From the NCBI RefSeq assembly GCF_031195445.1, contig NZ_CP133480.1, forward strand, positions 3,588,501 to 3,652,500: 64,000 bases of DNA. The letters are read 5' to 3'. The stretch is from Acuticoccus sp. MNP-M23 (GTDB taxonomy: Bacteria; Pseudomonadota; Alphaproteobacteria; Rhizobiales; Amorphaceae). The notes below the pieces were generated by a model. That model made no database searches. It saw only the letters and a program-made list of their open reading frames with translations, and was not told where the DNA came from. Positions 28,318 to 37,900 of the stretch are shown here, piece after piece. Numbering within the stretch: the stretch's first letter is position 1; each line of letters opens with the position of its first letter. The translations under genes were made by a program, and so were the position numbers.

Positions 28318-28868
28318 TCGCGCCGGAGCGCAAGTACGCCGCCCCGCTCGCCAGCATTGACGCCGACGGGCGCTTCTGCGGGTACGCCTCGCTGTTTGGC
28401 AGGTGCGACCTGTCGGGCGACATCGTCGAGCGGGGCGCGTTTGCGCACACGCTGGCGGGGCGCGGGGCCGATGGCGTCGGCATGTATTTGGAGCATGACC
28501 CCAAGCGGCCCATCGGCACCTGGACGGTGCTGGAGGAAGACGCTGTGGGCCTTTGGGTCGAGGGGCGCCTTGGCGGCACGCCGGACGCTGCGGACGCCGC
28601 GCTGAGGATGCGCGGCGGCCAGCTCGACGGACTTTCGATCGGCTTTCGCACGGTTGCGGCCGATGAGGATCGGCGGGCGCGGGTGCGCCGGCTGACGGAA
28701 ATCGACCTCTGGGAAGTGTCCGTGGTGTCGAACCCGATGCTTCCCGAGGCGAGAGCGCGTGCGGCGGATGTTGCACGTTTCGCACGGGACAATCCCGTAA
28801 CTGCCGTGGACGTGGGGCTTCTGGCCCGGATGCGTCGGACAACGGCCTTTCTTCGTCAAACGAGGTGA
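28314..28868 (+). CDS. HK97-family prohead protease (GTA gp4)
   Basis: A 184-residue serine protease (U35/HK97) that cleaves the capsid N-terminus during maturation. The YASLFGRCDLSGDIVERGAF start, the histidine motif MYLEHDPKRPIGTW and the serine motif LDGLSIGF are all present. The first possible start is TTG at 28314, overlapping the previous stop; the next Met is inside the catalytic domain, so TTG use is practically forced. Confidence 0.92.
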   Translation: MIAPERKYAAPLASIDADGRFCGYASLFGRCDLSGDIVERGAFAHTLAGRGADGVGMYLEHDPKRPIGTWTVLEEDAVGLWVEGRLGGTPDAADAALRMRGGQLDGLSIGFRTVAADEDRRARVRRLTEIDLWEVSVVSNPMLPEARARAADVARFARDNPVTAVDVGLLARMRRTTAFLRQTR

Positions 28869-28870
28869 AT

Positions 28871-30094
28871 ATGGATATTTCGATGGGTGCGCCCGAAACG
28901 AAGGCCGATCTGGCGCGGGCAATGGACGACATGCAGGGCGCCTTCGAGGCCTTCAAGGCCACCAACGAGGAGCGTCTTGCCGAGGTGGAAAAGAAGTCCT
29001 CCGTGGACGTTCTCACCACCGACAAGCTGGCCCGCATCGAAGCGGCGCTCGACGCCAACCAGCGCCGGATGGACGACATGGTGCTGAAGTCGGCCCGCCC
29101 GGCGCTCTCCGGCTCGCCAATCATCGGCGCCAGCGAGCACAAGAGCGCGTTCGACGGTTATGTGCGCGGCGGCAACGAGGCTGGCCTTCGCAGCATTGAG
29201 CGCAAGGCGGTTTCGACCTCCGGTGATGCGGGCTTCACCGTGCCGGTGGAGATCGAAGCCGAGGTGATGCGCCGCCTGACCTCGCTGTCGCCGATCCGCG
29301 CGATTGCCGGCCAGCGCCAGGTGTCGAGCTCGACCTTCAAGAAGCCCGTGACCAGCGCCGGTCCGCAGACCGGCTGGGTCGCCGACACCGACGCCCGCAC
29401 CATGACCACCGAGCCGACGCTCTCCGAGCTTCAGTTCGACACCATGGAGCTTTACGCCATGCCGGCCGCAACGTCGGCCCTCCTCGACGACACCGCAGTC
29501 AACATCGACCAGTGGCTTGCCGACGAGATCGAGACCGCGTTTGCCGAGCAGGAGAGCAAGGCGTTCGTCGTCGGCACCGGCATCGGCCAGCCGAAGGGCT
29601 TTACCCAGTACACCACGGTTGCCGAAAGCGCCTGGACCTGGGGTTCGCTCGGCTTCGTCAACACCGGTGTGGCCGGTGGCTTTGCCGCCAGCGACCCGGC
29701 GGACGGCCTCGTCGACCTCATCTACACGCTGAAGGCCGGCTACCGGCAGAATGCGCACTTCGTCATGTCGCGTGCGACGCAGGCGGCCGTGCGCAAGATG
29801 AAGGACGACAACGGCCAGTATATCTGGGCGCCGCCGTCCATTCCGGGTGCCAAGTCCTCAATCTACAACTTCGCGGTGGTGGAATCCGAGGACATGCCGG
29901 AGATCGCCTCGGGCAGCCTCTCGATCGCCTTCGGCGACTTCAAGCGGGGCTATTTGGTGGTCGACCGCCAGGGCATCCAGATCCTGCGCGATCCGTACTC
30001 CTCCAAGCCCTACGTGCTGTTCTACACCACCAAGCGTGTGGGCGGCGGCGTGCAGGACTTCGACGCGATCAAGTTCCTGAAGTTCGCCGCCTGA
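28871..30094 (+). CDS. Major capsid protein, HK97 fold (GTA gp5)
   Basis: A 407-residue capsid precursor. The first ~80 residues are a charged, coiled-coil delta domain (LARAMDDMQGAFEAFKATNEERL-like), presumably removed by the protease. The HK97-fold body follows from about residue 115 and ends VQDFDAIKFLKFAA. The ATG at 28871 has GAGG at 28862-28865; GTG at 28865 is an alternative. A strong terminator follows, as is common after capsid genes. Confidence 0.95.
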   Translation: MDISMGAPETKADLARAMDDMQGAFEAFKATNEERLAEVEKKSSVDVLTTDKLARIEAALDANQRRMDDMVLKSARPALSGSPIIGASEHKSAFDGYVRGGNEAGLRSIERKAVSTSGDAGFTVPVEIEAEVMRRLTSLSPIRAIAGQRQVSSSTFKKPVTSAGPQTGWVADTDARTMTTEPTLSELQFDTMELYAMPAATSALLDDTAVNIDQWLADEIETAFAEQESKAFVVGTGIGQPKGFTQYTTVAESAWTWGSLGFVNTGVAGGFAASDPADGLVDLIYTLKAGYRQNAHFVMSRATQAAVRKMKDDNGQYIWAPPSIPGAKSSIYNFAVVESEDMPEIASGSLSIAFGDFKRGYLVVDRQGIQILRDPYSSKPYVLFYTTKRVGGGVQDFDAIKFLKFAA

Positions 30095-30106
30095 GGCGAG
30101 CCTTTG

Positions 30107-30134
30107 GGGCCGGCTTTCGAGCCGGCCCTTTTTT
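30107..30134 (+). terminator. Strong intrinsic terminator after the capsid gene
   Basis: GGGCCGGC (30107-30114), loop TTTCGA and GCCGGCCC (30121-30128), then six T residues (30129-30134). The 8-bp perfect G+C-rich stem with T-run is a textbook terminator 12 bases after the capsid stop. Confidence 0.88.
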
Positions 30135-30175
30135 CTTTCGCGCTTCGTGCGGCTTTCGAACAATTGGGTGGAACG

Positions 30176-30748
30176 ATGGTAGCGATCCTGGTGAGCGCGC
30201 CGCAGGAAGAGCCTGTGACGCGCGACGAGGCGAAGGCGCACGCGCGCATTGACGGCACCGCGGAAGATGCGCGCGTAGACGCGCTGATTGCCGCCGCGCG
30301 GGCCGAGGTGGAGAACCGCACCGGCCGCGCGATGATGGCGCAGGGTTGGCGCATCGTGCGCGACGCGGTGCCGTCCGGCGGGGTGATCCGCCTTGCGCCG
30401 GGGCCTGTCCTGTTTGTGAACGCGGTGACGGTTTATGGCGCCGACGGTTCGGCCTCCGTCGTGTCCGGCGATGAGTACCAGCTCGACACCAACTCGGTGC
30501 CGGGGCGGCTGCGGCTTGGGGCCGGGCGGTTCTGGGGTTCGCGGGCAATGAACGGCATCGAGGTGGACATGACCTGTGGCCACTTCGACCCGGCGGAAGT
30601 TCCGGCACCGATGAAGCAGGCCGTTCTGATGCTGGTGGCCTACTGGTTCGAGCAGCGGGAGGCCGCAGCGGCGGGTGCGGTGGCGGGGCCGGTGGCCCAC
30701 GCGGTCGCCTCTCTGCTGGCGCCTTACCGGGCGCCGAGGGTCGCCTGA
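30176..30748 (+). CDS. Head-tail connector protein (GTA gp6)
   Basis: A 190-residue phage gp6-like connector (VTRDEAKAHARIDGTAEDARV N-terminal helix pair, and QAVLMLVAYWFEQREAA near the C-terminus are typical). The ATG at 30176 has GGGTGGA upstream at 30166-30172. It forms the adaptor ring below the portal. The stop overlaps the next start. Confidence 0.9.
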   Translation: MVAILVSAPQEEPVTRDEAKAHARIDGTAEDARVDALIAAARAEVENRTGRAMMAQGWRIVRDAVPSGGVIRLAPGPVLFVNAVTVYGADGSASVVSGDEYQLDTNSVPGRLRLGAGRFWGSRAMNGIEVDMTCGHFDPAEVPAPMKQAVLMLVAYWFEQREAAAAGAVAGPVAHAVASLLAPYRAPRVA

Positions 30749-31071
30749 TGGTGACGGTGGGAGAGCTTCGTCGCCGTCTCACGCTGGAGGCGGCGAGCGA
30801 CGTGGCCGACGGGCGCGGCGGCATGGTGCGGACCTGGGCGACACTGGACACGGTGTTTGCCGCCGTGACGCCCCGCCGCCGCCGCGAGGACGTTGTGAAC
30901 GGCCGCGAGGTGGGGCTTGTCACCCACCGCATCACCATCCGCTGGCGGGGGGATGTGACCGGCGACATGCGCTTTGCCGATGGGGACAGGCTCTACCGTG
31001 TCCTGTCGGTGGAAGACGCTGACCCGGTCCGCCGCTTTCTGGACTGCTGGTGCGAGGAGGAGCAGCCATGA
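30748..31071 (+). CDS. Phage head-tail adaptor / head closure protein (GTA gp7)
   Basis: A 107-residue SPP1 gp16-like head closure protein (LRRRLTLEAASDVADGRGG start, then HRITIRWRGDVTGDMRF). It is coupled on both sides by start/stop overlaps. It seals the connector before tail joining. Confidence 0.88.
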   Translation: MVTVGELRRRLTLEAASDVADGRGGMVRTWATLDTVFAAVTPRRRREDVVNGREVGLVTHRITIRWRGDVTGDMRFADGDRLYRVLSVEDADPVRRFLDCWCEEEQP

Positions 31072-31472
31072 GCGATCCACGCGATGTGCTGATCCGCGCT
31101 GTGTACGAGGCCCTGACAGGGGATGCGGCGCTGTCTGCAATTCTGGCGGACGGCGGTGTCTACGATCATCCGCCCCGTGCCGCGTCCTTTCCTTTCGTGA
31201 GTTTTGGCGAGGGGCGGACGACGATCCTCGATGCCGATGCGGTGCCGACGCGGGAGCACCGCTTCGAGGTGGTGGTGCATTCGCGCGCGCCGGGGCGGCG
31301 CGAGGCGTCGGACATTGCTGCAAGGGTGGAGGCGCTGCTGACGGGAGGGCTCGTTCTTTCTGAAGGCCGGCTTGTGGGCCTGCGTCTGCGCGACACGATT
31401 TTGGCCGAAGGCCGCGACCAGCACGCGTATCGCGCGCGGTTGCGCTTTGTGGCGTTGACGGAAACCGACTGA
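31068..31472 (+). CDS. DUF3168 family tail terminator (GTA gp8)
   Basis: A 134-residue DUF3168 protein (VYEALTGDAALSAILADGGVYDHPP near the start and RARLRFVALTE at the end). The ATG at 31068 overlaps the preceding gene by 4 bp. In siphovirus-like tails this family caps the tail tube. Confidence 0.87.
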   Translation: MSDPRDVLIRAVYEALTGDAALSAILADGGVYDHPPRAASFPFVSFGEGRTTILDADAVPTREHRFEVVVHSRAPGRREASDIAARVEALLTGGLVLSEGRLVGLRLRDTILAEGRDQHAYRARLRFVALTETD

Positions 31473-31482
31473 GGAGGGCGCG

Positions 31483-31896
31483 ATGGCTGCGCAAATGGGC
31501 AAGGACCTTCTTCTGAAGGTCGACGAGAGCGGTGGCGGATCGTTTGTGACCGTGGCGGGATTGCGCACCAAGCGCATCTCCTTCGGCGCGGAGGCGGTGG
31601 ATGTGACCGACCAGTCTTCCGCCGGGCAGTGGCGTGAGCTTTTGGACGGGGCCGGCGTGAAGCGCGCCAACGTTTCGGGCGCGGGCATCTTCAAGGATGC
31701 CTCGTCGGACGGGACGGTGCGGGCGATCTTCTTTTCCGGGACGGTGCGGGACTGGCAGATTGTGGTGCCGGACTTCGGCACCATCTCTGGCCCGTTCCAG
31801 GTGACGGCGCTGGAGTATGGCGGCAACTACAACGAGGAAGTCGTCTACGACATCGCGTTGGAGTCCGCCGGTCAGCTCGCCTTTGCAGCAAGCTGA
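31483..31896 (+). CDS. Major tail protein, TP901-1 family (GTA gp9)
   Basis: A 137-residue tail-tube protein. It shows the family N-terminus MAAQMGKDLLLKVD and the VDVTDQSSAGQWRELL motif of TP901-1-type tail proteins. The ATG at 31483 follows an AGGAGGG site. It polymerises into the tail tube around the tape measure. Confidence 0.92.
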   Translation: MAAQMGKDLLLKVDESGGGSFVTVAGLRTKRISFGAEAVDVTDQSSAGQWRELLDGAGVKRANVSGAGIFKDASSDGTVRAIFFSGTVRDWQIVVPDFGTISGPFQVTALEYGGNYNEEVVYDIALESAGQLAFAAS

Positions 31897-31906
31897 GGGC
31901 GCATTC

Positions 31907-32242
31907 ATGGCAAACCGGTACAGAGGCGAAGTGAGCGCCATTCTGGATGGGCGGGGCTGGACGCTCTGCCTGACGCTTGGCGCACTGGCGGAGCTGGAGC
32001 GCGCGTTCCAGGTGGACGACATGACGGCGCTGGTGGAGCGCTTTACCGCGGGCACGCTTTCGGCGCGTGACGCGGTGCGGATCATCGGTGCGGGCCTGCG
32101 CGGTGCTGGCAACAGCGTCGACGACGACCAGGTGGCGCGCATGACCGCCGACGGCGGTGCGGCGGGGTTTGCCGCAATTGTGACCGACCTCCTGACGGTG
32201 ACGTTCGGGACGGCCGAGCCGGAGACATCCGACCCTTCTTGA
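31907..32242 (+). CDS. GTA gp10-like tail assembly chaperone (TAC_11)
   Basis: A 111-residue protein, MANRYRGEVSAILDGRGWTL at its start, with the LGALAELERAFQVDD motif typical of the GTA family chaperone upstream of the tape measure. It probably works with the next small gene to guide tail assembly. The stop overlaps the TTG of gp10.1. Confidence 0.87.
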   Translation: MANRYRGEVSAILDGRGWTLCLTLGALAELERAFQVDDMTALVERFTAGTLSARDAVRIIGAGLRGAGNSVDDDQVARMTADGGAAGFAAIVTDLLTVTFGTAEPETSDPS

Positions 32243-32445
32243 CCAAGACGGCTGCGGATACGCCGCAGCCGTTTCCCTGGCGTGACCTGATGGCCCTGTT
32301 CATTGGCGAACGGGGCTTCGCGCCACGGGATTTCTGGGCGCTGACCCTTCCTGAAATTGAAGCCGTGCTTGGCCCGGCGCCGTCGTCTCACGCGACGCGG
32401 CGGCACGATCTGGCACGCCTTATGGAGGCCTTTCCCGATGGCTGA
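32239..32445 (+). CDS. Small tail assembly chaperone (GTA gp10.1, TAC_6)
   Basis: A 68-residue protein with the PFPWRDLMALFIGERGFAP and FWALTLPEIEAVL segments of the phage tail chaperone family 6. The family domain begins before the first internal Met, so the TTG at 32239, overlapping the gp10 stop, is the probable start. It overlaps the tape-measure gene by 8 bp. Confidence 0.82.
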   Translation: MTKTAADTPQPFPWRDLMALFIGERGFAPRDFWALTLPEIEAVLGPAPSSHATRRHDLARLMEAFPDG

Positions 32446-33010
32446 AGATGATGCGCTGCGCGACAGCGCGGTGATTGCGGCGGAGATCGCCGACACGCTT
32501 ACGGTTTCGGCCTCCAGCTTCAGCCGCGTTCTGCGCGCGGGGCTGAAGGATGCTGTGATTGAGGGCCGCGGCCTTAATGAGGTTTTGCGTTCCGCGGCCC
32601 TCTCCCTGTCCAACCGTGCGCTGACGACAGGTTTGCGCCCGCTCACCAACCTTGTTTCGAACGGGTTGAATGCGGTGGGCGGCAAGCTGGCTGGTGCGGC
32701 GGTTGGTGCCCTGTCTGGCGCGGGCACCAAGGTCGTCCCGTTTGCCGAGGGGGGCGTGATTGGCGCGCCGACCGCGTTCGGGCTCGGCGGCGGGCGCACC
32801 GGGCTGATGGGCGAGGCGGGGCGCGAGGCGATCCTGCCGCTGGCGCGCGGAACGGACGGGCGCCTTGGGGTGGCGATGGAGGGCCAGGGCAGCGGCCCGC
32901 GCGTGACCATCAACGTGACCACGCCCGATGCCGAGAGCTTCCGGCGCTCCGAAGCGCAGATGACAGCCATGCTGGCCCGCGCCGTGGGCCGCGGCCGCCG
33001 GGGGCTTTGA
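32438..33010 (+). CDS. Short tail tape measure protein (GTA gp11)
   Basis: A 190-residue protein with helical N-terminal half and a glycine-rich membrane-insertion-like middle (VPFAEGGVIGAPTAFGLGGG and GLMGEAGREAILPLARG, which are typical of tape-measure C-termini). Its size, close to RcGTA gp11, predicts a short tail compared with ordinary siphoviruses. Confidence 0.85.
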   Translation: MAEDDALRDSAVIAAEIADTLTVSASSFSRVLRAGLKDAVIEGRGLNEVLRSAALSLSNRALTTGLRPLTNLVSNGLNAVGGKLAGAAVGALSGAGTKVVPFAEGGVIGAPTAFGLGGGRTGLMGEAGREAILPLARGTDGRLGVAMEGQGSGPRVTINVTTPDAESFRRSEAQMTAMLARAVGRGRRGL

Positions 33011-33013
33011 TCC

Positions 33014-33649
33014 ATGAGCGGTTTTCATGATGTGCGCTTTCCGCTGGGTGTTGCGTTCGGCTCCACCGGCGGTCCTGAGCGCCGCACAGAGATCATCACG
33101 CTGGGGTCTGGCCGCGAGGAGCGCAACCAGCGCTGGGCGATGAGCCGGCGCCGGTTCGATGCCGGCACCGGTGTGCGCAATGCGGATGATTTGCAGACGG
33201 TGGTGCGGTTCTTCGAGGAACGGCGCGGACGGCTCTACGGCTTCCGCTTCACCGATCCGCTCGACCACAAGAGCTGCCTGCCACGCGAGAGCGTTGCGGC
33301 GACCGACCAACTCCTTGGCGTCGGGGACGGGGTGCGCACCGAATTTGCGCTGATCAAGACCTATGGCGACGTTTTTGCGCCCTACGAGCGGCCAATCGCA
33401 ATGCCGCAGCTGAACACGCTGGTGGTTGAGGTGGATGGGCTGACGCGGGTCCTGAATGGCGACTTCACCGTCGCGGATGGCGTGATCTCGTTTTTGCCTG
33501 GAGCGGTGCCGCCGCTGGGGGCTGCGGTGCGGGCAGGGTTCGAGTTCGACGTGCCGGTGCGTTTCGATACCGACCGGCTGGAGGTGAACCTTTCGCGCTT
33601 TCTGGCCGGTGAGATCCCGTCCATTCCGATGGTGGAGATTGTGCCATGA
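33014..33649 (+). CDS. DUF2460 distal tail protein (GTA gp12)
   Basis: A 211-residue DUF2460 protein (FHDVRFPLGVAFGSTGGPERRTE start, RLYGFRFTDPLDHKSC in the middle, FDVPVRFDTDRLEVNL near the end). It forms the distal tail ring that joins the tube to the hub. It overlaps gp13 by 4 bp. Confidence 0.92.
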   Translation: MSGFHDVRFPLGVAFGSTGGPERRTEIITLGSGREERNQRWAMSRRRFDAGTGVRNADDLQTVVRFFEERRGRLYGFRFTDPLDHKSCLPRESVAATDQLLGVGDGVRTEFALIKTYGDVFAPYERPIAMPQLNTLVVEVDGLTRVLNGDFTVADGVISFLPGAVPPLGAAVRAGFEFDVPVRFDTDRLEVNLSRFLAGEIPSIPMVEIVP

Positions 33650-34497
33650 GGACGCTTGATCCGGGTCTTGCGGCCCATCTGGCGTCGGGTGTGACCAGCA
33701 CCTGCCGCTGCTGGCGGCTCACGCGGACGGACGGCGTCTCGTTCGGCTTCACCGATCACGACCGGGCGCTGACGTTTGAGGGTGTGGTGTTTTCGGCGAT
33801 GGATGGGCTGGAAGCCTCCGGCGATGTGACGAAGGCGGGGCTCGGTGTCGGCGGGCTCGAAATTTCCGGCGCACTGTCCGCCGCGTCGCTCGATGCCGGC
33901 GACTTGCAGGACGGGCGCTTTGATGGCGCCACGGTGACGCTGTGGCTGGTCAACTGGGCCGATGTTTCCGAGCGCACCGTGGTGCGCACCGGGACGCTTG
34001 GTGAGGTTACGCGAGCGGATGGCGCGTTTGGCGCTGAAGTGCGCGGGCCGATGCAGGCGTTGGAAACGGTGCGCGGCCGGGTGATTGCGACGGGATGCGA
34101 CGCTGACCTCGGCGATGCGCGGTGCGGTGTGGACCTCGGTGCTCTGGAAGAGAATGCGACGGTGCATTCGGCCGACGGAGCCGGGGTCCGCGTGACGGGG
34201 ATCTCGAACCGGGGGGCCGGCTACTTTGCCGGTGGCCTTGCGGTTGTGACAAGCGGCTCTGCGACCGGCGCAAAGCGGTTGGTTGTCGGGCACACGGTGG
34301 ATGCGCTGGGGAGGGTGATCACCCTGCGCGAGACGCTGCCCGGCCTTGCGGCCGGCGATGTGCTGACGTTGACGCCCGGCTGCGACAAGCGCTTCGACAC
34401 GTGCCGCGCGAAGTTTCAGAACGGGCTGAACTTTCAGGGCTTTCCGCATCTGCCGGGCAATGACCGCGCGTTCTCCTATCCGCGGAGCGGGTCATGA
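33646..34497 (+). CDS. DUF2163 hub protein (GTA gp13)
   Basis: A 283-residue protein with the DUF2163 N-terminal part (RLTRTDGVSFGFTDHDRAL) and a BR0599-type C-terminal part (CDKRFDTC to NFQGFPHLPGNDRAF). Four cysteines, 151, 160, 246 and 253, are arranged in two pairs that could hold a metal or Fe-S cluster, as has been described for the RcGTA hub. It overlaps gp14 by 4 bp. Confidence 0.92.
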   Translation: MRTLDPGLAAHLASGVTSTCRCWRLTRTDGVSFGFTDHDRALTFEGVVFSAMDGLEASGDVTKAGLGVGGLEISGALSAASLDAGDLQDGRFDGATVTLWLVNWADVSERTVVRTGTLGEVTRADGAFGAEVRGPMQALETVRGRVIATGCDADLGDARCGVDLGALEENATVHSADGAGVRVTGISNRGAGYFAGGLAVVTSGSATGAKRLVVGHTVDALGRVITLRETLPGLAAGDVLTLTPGCDKRFDTCRAKFQNGLNFQGFPHLPGNDRAFSYPRSGS

Positions 34498-34922
34498 GAC
34501 GCACTGACATTGTTGCCGCTGCGCGTGGCTGGGTCGGGACGCCCTACCACCATCAGGCGTCCGCCCGCGGCATCGGGTGCGACTGCCTCGGGATGGTCCG
34601 CGGTGTCTGGCGCGAGTGTCTTGGGGCGGAGCCGGAGCTGGCGCCGCCTTACAGCCGCGACTGGGCGGAAAGCCACGGCGCGGAGACGCTGCTTGAGGCC
34701 GCCAACCGCCACTTCGTGCCGGTTGAGACGGTGCGTGCAGGCGCGCTGCTGGTGTTCCGCTGGAAGGCGGACGTGCCAGCCAAGCACGTGGGCATTGCAG
34801 TGGGCGAGGGGCGCTTTGTCCATGCCTACGATTCGGTTGGCCGCGTGGTGGAGGGCGCGCTGGGCGCGCCCTGGCGGCGCCGTCTGGCGGGGATCTTCGA
34901 TTTTCCGGGGGTGAGCGACTGA
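34494..34922 (+). CDS. NlpC/P60-family tail peptidase (GTA gp14)
   Basis: A 142-residue cell-wall hydrolase of the phage NlpC family. Cys31 in GCDCLGM is the likely nucleophile, and the histidine is supplied by the KHVGIAVGEGRFVHAYD region. It acts at the tail tip to open peptidoglycan during DNA delivery. The stop overlaps the gp15 start (TGATG). Confidence 0.93.
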   Translation: MRRTDIVAAARGWVGTPYHHQASARGIGCDCLGMVRGVWRECLGAEPELAPPYSRDWAESHGAETLLEAANRHFVPVETVRAGALLVFRWKADVPAKHVGIAVGEGRFVHAYDSVGRVVEGALGAPWRRRLAGIFDFPGVSD

Positions 34923-37900
34923 TGGCGACGCTAGTTTTGCAGGCGGCCGGGCAGGCCGTGGGCGGCATGTTCGGCCCGGTCGGCGCATTTGTGGGCCAGG
35001 CTGCCGGCGCGCTCGCCGGCAATTATATCGACCAGCGGCTGCTGGGTGACAACGACACCCGCTCGGTGGGGCAGCTCGACGATCTTTCGGTCCAGACCGC
35101 CACCGAGGGAAACCCGTTGCCCCGGATCTACGGGCGGATGCGGGTTGCGGGGACGCTGATCTGGGCAACCGACTTTGTGGAGCATTCGGCCACGCAGTCG
35201 AGCGGGAAGGGCGGCGGGCCGTCCGTGCGCGAGTACAGCTACACCGTCAGCTTTGCGGTTGCGCTTTGCGAGGGGCCCATTGCGCGCATCGGGCGTGTCT
35301 GGGCCGATGGCGATGAGCTGGACCTCACGCAGGTTGCGATGGAGGTGCACACCGGCCGGCCGGATCAGGACCCCGACGACGTAATTGCGGGAATAGAGGA
35401 TGAGGCGCCGGCCTATCGCAACACCGCCTATGTGGTGTTCGCGCATCTGCCCGTGGGTCCGTTCGGCAACCGCATTCCGCAGCTGACCTTCGAGGTGGTT
35501 CGACCCATCGGTGCGCTGGAGAGCACGGTTCGGGCTGTCACCATCATCCCCGGCGCGACCGAGTTTGGCTATGAGCCGGGTGAGGTGAAGCGGGTTCTGG
35601 CGCCAGGTGAGCGGACCGCTGACAACCGCCACGTGGGAACTGCGGTGTCCGACTTCGAGGCATCGCTGGATGAATTGCAGGCGCTCTGTCCGAACCTGGA
35701 GCGGGTGGCGCTGGTGGTGTCGTGGTTCGGCGATGACCTGCGCGCCTCCGATTGCACCATTCAGCCCTGCGTGGAGGCGACCGAGCGCGATACGGACACG
35801 CCCTGGGCCGTTGCCGGCGAGACGCGGGCGACCGCGAAGCTGGTGAGCCTCGATAGCGAGGGCCGGCCATCTTACGGCGGAACACCGTCCGACAGCGCGG
35901 TGCTGAATGCGATTGCGGCGCTGAAGGCGCGCGGGCTGAAGGTGGTGTTCTATCCGTTCATTCTGATGGATGTGCCCGCAGGCAACGGGCTTGCCGATCC
36001 CTATGGCGGTGCGGAGCAGGCCACGCATCCCTGGCGGGGGCGGATCACCGTTTCACCGGCACCGGGTGAGACTGGCTCGCCGGACGGGACTGCTGCGGCG
36101 ACGGCGGACATTGCGGCACTGGTGGGGTCCGCCGCGCCAGGTGATTATTCGACCTCGGGCGGGAAAATTGTTTATGGCGGGCCGGCCGAATGGTCGCTCC
36201 GGCGCATGGTGCTGCACTACGCCAATCTGGTGGCTCTGGCCGGGGGCGTCGATGCGTTTCTCGTCGGTTCGGAGTTGCGCGGGCTGACGACCGTTCGGGG
36301 CGCAAGTGGCTATCCGTTTGTGGACGCACTTTCCGCGCTGGTTGATGACGTGCGCGGCATTGTCGGCGGCGCTGTGCGCATTTCGTATGCGGCGGACTGG
36401 TCGGAGTATTTTGGCCATCAGCCGGATGCGGGCACCGTGTCGTTTCATCTGGATCCGCTCTGGAGCAACGCCAACGTCGATTTCATCGGGATCGACAATT
36501 ACTGGCCGCTTTCGGACTGGCGGACCGGACCGCATCTTGACGAGGCGCTGGCTGACACCCCCCACGACGACGCCTACCTGACCGGCAACATTGTGGGCGG
36601 AGAGGGGTACGACTGGTATTATGCCGATGATGCGGCGCGCGCAGCGCAGGTTCGCACGCCCATCACCGGAGACTGGCTCTACCGTTACAAGGATGTGAAG
36701 GGCTGGTGGTCAAACCAGCACTATGACCGTGTCGGTGGTGTTCCGGTTGCGCAGCCCACTTCGTGGGTGCCGCAGTCCAAGCCGATCTGGTTCACCGAGG
36801 TGGGCTGTCCGGCGGTCTCGTTCGGGGCCAACCAGCCGAACGTGTTCTACGACCCCAAGAGCTCCGAATCGCGGCTGCCTTATTTCTCCACGGGCCGGCG
36901 TGATGACGCGATGCAGCGGGCCTATCTGAAGGCAATGCTGGGTGCGTTCGATCCGGCGGTGTCGAGCGATATCGATTTGTTCAATCCGGTGTCGGGTGTT
37001 TACGCCGGACGGATGATCGACCCCGGTACGGTTCATGTGTGGACCTGGGATGCGCGGCCCTGGCCGGTCTTTCCGCACCGGAGCGATGTTTGGACCGATG
37101 GCGAGAACTGGGAGCGCGGCCACTGGTTGACGGGCCGGCTCGGTGCCGCGCCGGTTGCCGACCTTCTCGCCGCGCTGTTTGCGGACTGGGGGGTGCCGGC
37201 GCCCGATATTTCCGCGGTGAACACGGTGCTGGACGGCTATCTGATCGCGCGGCCGCAAAGTTTGCGCGACGCGATTGAGGACATCACCGCAGCCACCTCG
37301 ATCGTTGGCGCCGACACCGGGACGGGCATCCGCTTCGTGGGACTGGACCGGCCGTCAGGCGCTCTGATCGAAGTGGACGACCTTGTCGAGCTTTCTGCGG
37401 AGCGGCCTCTTCTGACAGAGGTGCGGGATGAGGCCGCGGGGCTGCCGGTTGAAGAGCGGCTTCGCTATTTCGACAGCGGCCGATCGTTTCAGGTGGCGAA
37501 CGCGCGCTACCGGCCGCTCGAGGCTTCGACGCGGCAGATCGAGGTGATCTCGGTTTCTGCCAGTCTGAACGATGGGCTGGCCACGGAACTTGCCCAGCTT
37601 GCGCTCAGCGCGCGCTGGGCGCGGCGGACGACGCTGCGGTTTGCGTTGCCGCCGAGCGCCATTGCGATGCTGCCCGGCGACATCGTGACGGTGCGCCATG
37701 ACGGGCGGGACCGTGACGTGATTGTGGAAGAGGTGGAGGATGTCGGCCACCGGGAGGTGACCGGCCGCACCATCGATCGGGTTGCCCTGGCGCCGACCCC
37801 GACACCGGGCGCGCTGACGCCGTCCATCTCCTTTGTGACCAAGTCGCCACCCTTTGCGGTGGGTGTGAACCTGCCGTTGATTGGCGACGTGGTGCGCGAT

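Noticed and set aside
30724-33015. 763-codon minus-strand frame antisense to the GTA tail genes
   Set aside because: The plus-strand genes are recognisable and collinear with RcGTA; the antisense frame is low-complexity Arg/Pro/Ser-rich.
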